Source: Mycobacterium sp. 852014-52450_SCH5900713 (GTDB lineage Bacteria > Actinomycetota > Actinomycetes > Mycobacteriales > Mycobacteriaceae). From it: a stretch of DNA of 64,000 bases. Made by a program: the position numbers and the translations under genes. The stretch covers positions 1 through 64,000 of the forward strand of contig NZ_LZIL01000006.1 of the NCBI RefSeq assembly GCF_001667075.1, in the 5' to 3' direction. The notes beneath the pieces are model-generated. The model was not told the origin of the DNA and made no database searches. It was given only the letters and a program-made list of their open reading frames with translations. Below are positions 57,935 through 64,000 of the stretch, piece by piece; positions within the stretch are counted from its first letter, which is position 1; every line of letters starts with the position of its first letter.

Positions 57935-60490
57935 TCAGTGCTTGAGCCGGATGCGCCACCGCACCAGAACGGCGTAGCCGACCGATAACGCCGCCAGCAT
58001 GCCCATGTCGAACAGCCAGGCGCCCGGCGTGTGCTGGAAGTGGCTGTCCCGCGGGCTTTGCGGGCCGGGCGACACGGTCCACAGGTCGACCGTCGACGCC
58101 TGCGCGGCGTACCCCCACCGCGAGGGCACAGCCCAGGACAACTGGTCGAGGAAGATCCGGTTGGTGACCGGCACCATCCCGCCGGACAGCACCATCTGCC
58201 CCATGAGCGACACCACCAGCAGCGGCATGATCTGCTCGTTGGAGCGCGCCAGCGCCGACAGCAGCAGGCCCAGCATCGCGGCGGCCACACACGTCGCCGC
58301 GACGGCGACGAACAGCTCGAGGGTGGCGTTGCCGAGCAGCACGGCCGGCCGCTTCGGGGTGCCCTTGCCGGCCACCACGATGGCGGTCGCGATGGCCGCC
58401 TGGATGACGGCGAACACGCAGAACACCGCGATCTTCGCCAGCAGGTAGGCCGTCGTCGACAGCCCGACCGCCTGCTCCCGCCGGAAGATCGGGCGCTCGC
58501 CGATGAGGTCGCGGATCGTTAGCGCTGTGCCCATGAACGCCGCCGCCATGGTGAGCAGCGTCAGGATGGTGCCGGCCTCGCCGGCCGAATCACTCGTCGG
58601 GTCGGCGTAGCCGAAACCGGTGTGGCCGGGAACGGTCAGCGACAGCGCACCCATCACGAACGGCAGCAGCGCCAGGAACACGAAATAGGCGCGGTCGGAG
58701 ACGACCAGGCGAACCTGGCGGCGGGCAACGGTGGAGAACTGGCGCCGCATGCTGGTGCTAGGCACGACGCCCAGATCGGCCGGTGCCTCCGCCTCAACCG
58801 GCGGCGGGGGTTTGTTCTGCGCCAGGAAGCGGCGGTTGGCCTCGTCCGGGTCGGCGCCCACCTTGGCGAAGATCTGCGCCCAGTTGGTGGTCCCCATGAC
58901 CGTCCCGATCTGGTCGGGCGCCCCCAAGAAGGCGGTCTTGCCGCCGGGCGCCATCAGCAGCACCTGGTCGCAGACGTCGAGGTAGGTCAGCGAGTGGGTG
59001 ACGACCAACACCACCCGGCCGGCGTCGGCCAACTGGCGCAGCATCGTCATGACCTGCAGGTCCAGCGCCGGGTCCAGGCCGGAGGTCGGCTCGTCGAGGA
59101 TCAGCAGCGACGGCCCGGTGAGCAGTTCGAGGGCCACCGAGGCACGCTTTCGCTGCCCGCCGGAGAGCTTGTCGACCCGGGTGTCGCCGTGCTGGGTGAG
59201 CCCCAGTTCGTCGAGCACCTGCGCGACGACCTCTTCCCGGTCGGCCTTGGTGGTGTCGGGCGGCAGCCGCAGCTCGGCGGCGTAGCCCAGGGCCTGGTTG
59301 ACCGTGAGCTGGCGGTGCACCACGTCGTCCTGGGGGACCATCCCGATCCTGGTCCGCAACGACGCGTACTCGGTGTGGATGTTGTGGCCCTCGAACGTGA
59401 CCAGCCCGGAGGTCGGGGTGGCGTACCCGGCGATCAGCCGCGACAGCGTGGTCTTGCCCGCGCCGGACCCGCCGATGAGCGCGGTCAGCGTGCCCGGCCG
59501 GGCCGTCAGGGAGATCTTTTCGAGCAGGTTCTTGCCGCTGACGCTGAAGTCGACGCCCCGCACCTCCAGGCCGCCGGTGCGCGCGGCCGCCTCCTGGCGG
59601 CGGACCAGGATGCCGCCGGAGAACACCAGGTCGACGTTGCCGATGGTCACCACGTCGCCCTCGGACAGCACCGCCGACGCGGCCTTGACCCCGTTGACGA
59701 AGGTGCCGTTGCTGCTGTTGGCGTCGCGGATCTCGGGGCCCGCCGGCGTCGGGGTCAAAAACGCGTGATGGCGGGACGCCAGCACGTCGTGGATGACGAT
59801 GTCGTTGTCAAGGGCGCGGCCGATCCAGGCCGCGCGTCCGGGCCGGTCGGTCGCCCGCTCGGAACCGGGACCCAGGTTCTTCACCCGCGTGGTCGGGAAC
59901 TCCGCGACCTGGCCGCTCACGCCGATCTGGGTCGGCTGATTGAGCTCCGGCAGCCCGCCCGTCTGCGATACCGAGCGGGTTGCGGCGTCCGGCCGGACGA
60001 TCGGTACGGCGGTGGTGCGGTGCGGACCCTCCCACGGGCGCGGCGGCTGCGCCGGTGGTTGCCGCGGCGGCGCCGGCGGACGCTGACCGGCAGGCTGCGC
60101 ACGCGCGGGCTGGGCGTCGCTGGGCGGCGAGATGACCGGGATCGACTCCGTGGTCGGCGGGAGCATGCCCACGGCCCCGGTGTGGTGGCCGATTTCGAAA
60201 GTGATCCGGGGGCCGTCGGGCTTGCCGATGTTGACGGTCTGGCCGTCCTCGATGTCGACCAGCGGCGCCCGCTGGCCGTTCACGTACACCCCGTTCAGCG
60301 AATTGTTGTCCAGCGCAATCCACTTGCCGCGATCGAAGCGCAGCAGCAGGTGCGAGCGGGCGACCAGTGGGTGCGCCACCCGCAGGTCCGCGCGCAGGTC
60401 GCTTCCGACGACGACGTCGCGGCCAGCCGAGAAGCTGCCCTTCGATCGGTCGGATCGAACAGTCAGGACGGGCGCCGCGCCTTGAGTCAT
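57935..60490 (-). CDS. FHA-ABC transporter, downstream copy (Rv1747 type)
   Basis: 851-aa single-chain ABC exporter. Two FHA domains (about residues 6-100, SRHHA-type second domain at about 210-300) flank a Pro-rich linker; the nucleotide-binding domain has Walker A GGSGAGKTT near 345, signature LSGGQ near 450 and Walker B ILDEP near 470; six hydrophobic helices follow from about 600. FHA domains bind phosphothreonine, so Ser/Thr kinase control as in Rv1747/PknF is likely. Starts 1 bp after the stop of its tandem paralogue and appears to lack its own promoter. Confidence 0.93.
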   Translation of the reverse strand: MTQGAAPVLTVRSDRSKGSFSAGRDVVVGSDLRADLRVAHPLVARSHLLLRFDRGKWIALDNNSLNGVYVNGQRAPLVDIEDGQTVNIGKPDGPRITFEIGHHTGAVGMLPPTTESIPVISPPSDAQPARAQPAGQRPPAPPRQPPAQPPRPWEGPHRTTAVPIVRPDAATRSVSQTGGLPELNQPTQIGVSGQVAEFPTTRVKNLGPGSERATDRPGRAAWIGRALDNDIVIHDVLASRHHAFLTPTPAGPEIRDANSSNGTFVNGVKAASAVLSEGDVVTIGNVDLVFSGGILVRRQEAAARTGGLEVRGVDFSVSGKNLLEKISLTARPGTLTALIGGSGAGKTTLSRLIAGYATPTSGLVTFEGHNIHTEYASLRTRIGMVPQDDVVHRQLTVNQALGYAAELRLPPDTTKADREEVVAQVLDELGLTQHGDTRVDKLSGGQRKRASVALELLTGPSLLILDEPTSGLDPALDLQVMTMLRQLADAGRVVLVVTHSLTYLDVCDQVLLMAPGGKTAFLGAPDQIGTVMGTTNWAQIFAKVGADPDEANRRFLAQNKPPPPVEAEAPADLGVVPSTSMRRQFSTVARRQVRLVVSDRAYFVFLALLPFVMGALSLTVPGHTGFGYADPTSDSAGEAGTILTLLTMAAAFMGTALTIRDLIGERPIFRREQAVGLSTTAYLLAKIAVFCVFAVIQAAIATAIVVAGKGTPKRPAVLLGNATLELFVAVAATCVAAAMLGLLLSALARSNEQIMPLLVVSLMGQMVLSGGMVPVTNRIFLDQLSWAVPSRWGYAAQASTVDLWTVSPGPQSPRDSHFQHTPGAWLFDMGMLAALSVGYAVLVRWRIRLKH

Positions 60491-60491
60491 C

Positions 60492-63140
60492 TCAGCGTTT
60501 CAGCCGGATGTGCCATCGGACGAAGCCGGTGTAGGCGATGGACAGGAACGCGAGCATCGCCATGTCGAACACGAAGATGTGTTTCGAGTGCTGCCAGATC
60601 GGGTCGTTGGTCGGGATCTGTTTGACCTTCACCAGCGACGGAAAGTCGATCGACGACGCGCCCGCGGCGTAGCCCCAGCGGGCCGGTGTCAGCCACGCGA
60701 GCTCCTCGAGGCCGAAGCGCTGATAGACCGGGATCATGCCGCTGGAGAACACCAGCTGCGACATGATCGACACCACCAGCAGCGGCATGATCTGTTCGTT
60801 GGACTGCGCCACGGCCGACAGCAGCAGGCCGAGCATCGCCGACGCCACACAGGTGCCGGCGACGGTGACGAACAGCGAGAAGGTGGAGTTGCCGAAGAAC
60901 GGCGGGTGGGCCGTCGGCGCACCCTTGCCCAGCCGCACGATCATCGTCGCGACGGCCGCCTGCATCGTCGCGAAGATGCAGAACACCGCGATCTTTGCCA
61001 GCAGGTAGGCGGTCGTGGACAGCCCGACGGCCTGCTCCCGCCGGAAGATGGCGCGCTCGCCGATCAGGTCGCGGATGGTCAGCGCGGTGCCCATGAAGAC
61101 GGCGCCGATGTTCAGCAGCACCATGATGTACTGCGGCTGCGTGGGGGCGACGCCCAGCGGATCGGCCGGGCCGAGGCCGGGGTGGGGGCCTTTCACCGTC
61201 AGCGACAGCGCGCCGATGAGGAACGGCAGGATCGCCAGGAAGATCGTGTAACCGCGGTCGGACACGACGAGGCGCACCTGGCGGCGGGCGATCGTGGACA
61301 GCTGCCGCCATAGGTCCGACTTCGGGGGTTCGCCCAGGTCGGCCGGGCTCTGCGGGGACGGCGCCTGGGACTGCTGCTGATTGCGCTCCTTGAACCGGCG
61401 GTTGGCCTCGTCGGGGTCGGCGCCCACCTTGGCGAAGATGTCGGCCCAGTTGCGGGTGCCCATGGCCGCCTCGACCTGGTCGGGTGGCCCGCAGAACGCG
61501 GTCTTGCCGCCCGGCGCGACCAGCAGGATCTGATCGCAGACGTCCAGGTAGGACACCGAGTGGGTCACCACCAACACCGTGCGGCCGGCGTCGGCGAGCT
61601 GGCGCAGCATCAGCATGACCTGACGGTCCAGCGCGGGGTCCAGGCCGGAGGTCGGCTCGTCGAGCAGCAGCAGGGAGGGCTGGGTGAGCAGCTCGAGGGC
61701 CACCGAGGCGCGCTTGCGCTGGCCGCCCGACAGCTTGTCGACCCGGGTTTCGGCGTGCTTGGTCATGTCGAGTTCTTCGAGCACCTGGGCGACGATCTGA
61801 GCCCGCTCGGCTTTGCTGGTGTCGGGGGGCAGCCGCAACTCGGCGGCGTAGTTCAGGGCCTGGTTGACGGTCAGCTGGCGGTGCACGACGTCGTCCTGCG
61901 GGACCATCCCGATCCTGCTGCGCATCGACGCGTACTCGGCGTGGATGTCATGACCCTCGAAGGTCACGGTGCCCGAAGTGGGGCTGGTGTAGCCCACGAT
62001 CAGTCGCGACAGCGTGGTCTTGCCGGCACCCGAACCACCGATGATGGCCGTCAGCGTGCCGGGCCGGGCGGTCAGCGAGATGTGGTCGAGCAGCTGCTTT
62101 CCGTGGTCGACGGTGTAGCACACGGAGTTCACTTCCAGGCCGCCGGTGCGCGTCGCCGCCTCGGTGCGGCGGAGCAGCTCACCGCGGGTGAAGACCAGGT
62201 CGACGTTTCCGATGGTGACCACGTCGCCCTCGGTCAGCACCGCGGACCCCACCCGCACACCGTTGACGAAGGTCCCGTTGACGCTGTGGGCGTCGCGGAT
62301 CTCGGTGCCCAGCGGCGTCTGGGTCAGAAACGCGTGATGGCGTGACGCGAGGACGTCCTGGATGACGACGTCGTTGTCGGTGGCACGGCCGATGGTCAGC
62401 GCGCCGGAAGGCTTCTGGATGGCCCCGGATCGCGAGGGCCTGAGCGCCTGGAACATCTTCGTCGCCAGGTTCGCCACCTCGGGCGGCTTGGCGTTGGTGG
62501 GTGACATCCGGGTTTCCGGCGCCGGCATCGGCGGGTGCGGCTGGAAGGTGGAAGGTGGCGCTGGTACGACGGGCGGAGGAGCCGGCGCGCGGCCGCCGCC
62601 TGGGTACATCGGTTGCCCCGGCGGGGCGGGGCGCTGCCCGGCCGCGCCCGGGTGCGGGCGCCGCGGCGGCGACGCCCAGTTGGGCGGGCGGCCCGCCGGT
62701 CCGGGTGGGGGACCGGGTGGCGCGGCGACGGGCGGGCCACCCGGCGCGGCGGACCAGGCCGTCCCGCCGGGGTGAGCGGCGGCCGGAATGCCCATCGATT
62801 CGGTTTGCGGTGGGCGCCCGGCCATTCCCTGGTGCCGCCCAACCTCGAACAGCAGCTGAGGCCCGTCCGGGTTTCCGATGTTGAGGCACTGACCGTCGTG
62901 GATCTCGACCACCGGCACCCGCCGACCGTTCACGAAAGTGCCGTTGAGCGAACCGTTGTCGATCGCCAGCCACCGGCCCTGGTCGAAGCGCAGCAACAGA
63001 TGCGCGCGCGAGATCAACGGGTGCGTGATGCGCATGTCGGCGCGCAGATCGCGCCCCACCACCACGTCGTGACCGGCGGCAAAGGTGCGTTCTGACCCGT
63101 CAAAACGAACCGTCAAGACGGGCGGGGCTGCTGAGCTCAT
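60492..63140 (-). CDS. FHA-ABC transporter, upstream copy (Rv1747 type)
   Basis: 882-aa paralogue of the following gene, same order: FHA1 (about 8-100, with LISRAHLLLRF), Pro/Gly/Ala-rich linker (about 115-225), FHA2 (SRHHAFLTQTP), nucleotide-binding domain (GGSGAGKTT, LSGGQRKRAS, LLLDEPTSGLD) and six C-terminal membrane helices. The ATPase and membrane parts are very similar to the other copy, the linkers differ, consistent with an old tandem duplication. ATG 63140 is 7 nt after a minus-strand TACAGT box, so leaderless. Probable role: export of a lipid or glycolipid precursor. Confidence 0.93.
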   Translation of the reverse strand: MSSAAPPVLTVRFDGSERTFAAGHDVVVGRDLRADMRITHPLISRAHLLLRFDQGRWLAIDNGSLNGTFVNGRRVPVVEIHDGQCLNIGNPDGPQLLFEVGRHQGMAGRPPQTESMGIPAAAHPGGTAWSAAPGGPPVAAPPGPPPGPAGRPPNWASPPRRPHPGAAGQRPAPPGQPMYPGGGRAPAPPPVVPAPPSTFQPHPPMPAPETRMSPTNAKPPEVANLATKMFQALRPSRSGAIQKPSGALTIGRATDNDVVIQDVLASRHHAFLTQTPLGTEIRDAHSVNGTFVNGVRVGSAVLTEGDVVTIGNVDLVFTRGELLRRTEAATRTGGLEVNSVCYTVDHGKQLLDHISLTARPGTLTAIIGGSGAGKTTLSRLIVGYTSPTSGTVTFEGHDIHAEYASMRSRIGMVPQDDVVHRQLTVNQALNYAAELRLPPDTSKAERAQIVAQVLEELDMTKHAETRVDKLSGGQRKRASVALELLTQPSLLLLDEPTSGLDPALDRQVMLMLRQLADAGRTVLVVTHSVSYLDVCDQILLVAPGGKTAFCGPPDQVEAAMGTRNWADIFAKVGADPDEANRRFKERNQQQSQAPSPQSPADLGEPPKSDLWRQLSTIARRQVRLVVSDRGYTIFLAILPFLIGALSLTVKGPHPGLGPADPLGVAPTQPQYIMVLLNIGAVFMGTALTIRDLIGERAIFRREQAVGLSTTAYLLAKIAVFCIFATMQAAVATMIVRLGKGAPTAHPPFFGNSTFSLFVTVAGTCVASAMLGLLLSAVAQSNEQIMPLLVVSIMSQLVFSSGMIPVYQRFGLEELAWLTPARWGYAAGASSIDFPSLVKVKQIPTNDPIWQHSKHIFVFDMAMLAFLSIAYTGFVRWHIRLKR

Positions 63141-63147
63141 CGCACCA

Positions 63148-63153
63148 ACTGTA
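63148..63153 (-). promoter_or_regulatory. TACAGT -10 box, leaderless start of FHA-ABC pair
   Basis: TANNNT box on the minus strand with 7 nt (TGGTGCG) before ATG 63140. Confidence 0.65.
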
Positions 63154-63209
63154 ACTCGTGGACCCGAGGCCAACCTGAGGCCCAAATGTGCGTTGGCGGC
63201 CCGCGATCG

Positions 63210-64000
63210 TCAGCGGGCTAGCAGATCGGGCGCGCCTGTGACCACGCACTGGGTGCGGGTGTAGATGGTGGCCATGCACTTGTTGCAGTGCGTGCAGGCC
63301 GAACGCACGCTGTGCGCGGCGCCGTCTGCCGCGATCCGATTGATCAGGTCCGGCTCGGCCAGCAGCGCCCGGCCCATCGCGACGAATTGGAATCCCTCGG
63401 CCATCGCCAGGTCCATCGTTTCCCGATTGGTGATGCCGCCGAGCAGGATCAGCGGCATGGTCAGCTCGGCGCGGAACAGCTTGGCGTGCCGCAACAAATA
63501 GGCCTCGCGGTAGGGGTATTCGCGAAGGAACTTCTTGCCCGTCATGCGCATGCCCCAGCTCAGCGGCGGCTTGAACGCCCCGGCGAATTCCTTGAGCGGC
63601 GCGTCACCGTGGAACAGGTACATCGGGTTGACCAGCGAGCTGCCCGCGGTGAGTTCGATCGCGTCCAGCCCGCCGTCGTCCTGCAGCCACTTGGCGGTGG
63701 TCAGCGATTCCTCGATGGAGATGCCGCCGCGGACGCCGTCGGTCATGTTGAGCTTGGCGGTGACCGCGATCGGCGTGCCCTCCTTTTCCACCGCCCGGCG
63801 CACGGCCATGACCATGCCGCGGGCCACCTTCGCCCGGTTTTCCAGCGATCCGCCGAACTCGTCGTCGCGGCGGTTGATCAGCGGGGACAGGAACGAGCTG
63901 GCGAAGTAGTTGTGGCCCAAGTGGATTTCGACCGCGTCGAAGCCGGCTTCGATGGCCAGCCGGACCGCGTTGGCGTGCCCCTCGATGACATCGTTGATGT
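63210..64000 (-). CDS. NADH:flavin oxidoreductase, 5' end beyond window
   Basis: Old-yellow-enzyme-family TIM-barrel flavoprotein (Rv3359-like), truncated at its N-terminus by the window edge; 262 C-terminal codons visible. EIHLGHNYF corresponds to the HGAHGY-type catalytic/FMN motif, then SPLINRRDDEFGGSLENRAK, and FVAMGRALLAEPDLINR for the FMN phosphate. The C-terminal Cys cluster CTHCNKC...C resembles the 4Fe-4S site of the 2,4-dienoyl-CoA reductase branch. The coding frame continues upstream of the ATG at 63920 to base 64000 without a stop. Confidence 0.92.
   Translation of the reverse strand, partial: INDVIEGHANAVRLAIEAGFDAVEIHLGHNYFASSFLSPLINRRDDEFGGSLENRAKVARGMVMAVRRAVEKEGTPIAVTAKLNMTDGVRGGISIEESLTTAKWLQDDGGLDAIELTAGSSLVNPMYLFHGDAPLKEFAGAFKPPLSWGMRMTGKKFLREYPYREAYLLRHAKLFRAELTMPLILLGGITNRETMDLAMAEGFQFVAMGRALLAEPDLINRIAADGAAHSVRSACTHCNKCMATIYTRTQCVVTGAPDLLAR

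Overview
The window is high-GC chromosomal DNA of a Mycobacterium, most likely a slow-growing non-tuberculous species. The basis is near-identical recognisable proteins (WhiB3, SigD with RsdA, GuaB2/GuaB3, ChoD, ImuB, CmaA1, AcrA1, LpqD, HtdY, OtsB2, DnaE2, MfpA) in the same relative order as the M. tuberculosis H37Rv block from about Rv3432c to Rv3359, read in the opposite direction. H37Rv comparisons here are from memory; the species cannot be fixed from the sequence alone. The first gene (gadB) and the last (an old-yellow-enzyme-like oxidoreductase) run off the window edges.

Layout. 0-8.6 kb: gadB, then a tightly overlapping run alr / alpha-beta hydrolase / tsaE / tsaB / rimI / tsaD (cell-wall D-alanine and tRNA t6A synthesis), then groES-groEL1 behind a CIRCE operator and ended by a strong hairpin. 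8.7-14.1 kb: an accessory stretch between groEL1 and whiB3 with secreted proteins, a nitroreductase with a MarR regulator, a 4-TM protein, a degenerate SodC-like lipoprotein, a hemerythrin and a membrane Rieske protein. 14.1-22.1 kb: whiB3, a TPR-like protein, sigD-rsdA, a small conserved protein, guaB2-guaB3 and choD. 22.1-26.8 kb: an alkylsulfatase-type dioxygenase with a divergent TetR and twin operators, then a GH65 hydrolase and a beta-phosphoglucomutase-like HAD protein.

27.0-32.8 kb: an accessory island (two SAM methyltransferases, an MFS exporter, an HxlR regulator with a C-terminal extension, a TetR and a flavin-dependent acyl-CoA-dehydrogenase-like enzyme) where H37Rv has Rv3397c-Rv3399. 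32.8-37.8 kb: guaA, the SOS genes imuA'-imuB, and cmaA1. 37.9-46.4 kb: a leftward operon lpqD-acrA1-dioxygenase-iunH-unknown, then htdY, otsB and a WS/DGAT acyltransferase. 46.5-53 kb: dnaE2 (SOS), two secreted proteins, a nitroreductase, a YCII protein, trmL and a methyltransferase. 53.2-57.9 kb: a conservon (sensor kinase, roadblock, DUF742, GTPase, MfpA). 57.9-63.1 kb: two tandem FHA-ABC transporters of Rv1747 type, then the truncated oxidoreductase.

How parts work together: imuA'-imuB and dnaE2 form the mycobacterial mutasome and both carry LexA boxes; guaB2/guaB3/guaA cover GMP synthesis; whiB3, sigD-rsdA, groES/EL and the redox islet are stress functions; cmaA1, acrA1, htdY, otsB and the acyltransferase serve envelope lipids and trehalose. 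Many genes have a TANNNT -10 box 6-7 nt before the start codon, implying leaderless mRNAs. The most notable non-standard features are a 17-bp divergent promoter with overlapping -10 boxes (trmL/methyltransferase), a SodC-like protein that lost two copper ligands and gained a Thr-rich tail, a coupled 22-codon ORF before the sensor kinase, and the methyltransferase/exporter island. No tRNA, rRNA, CRISPR array or insertion sequence was recognised.
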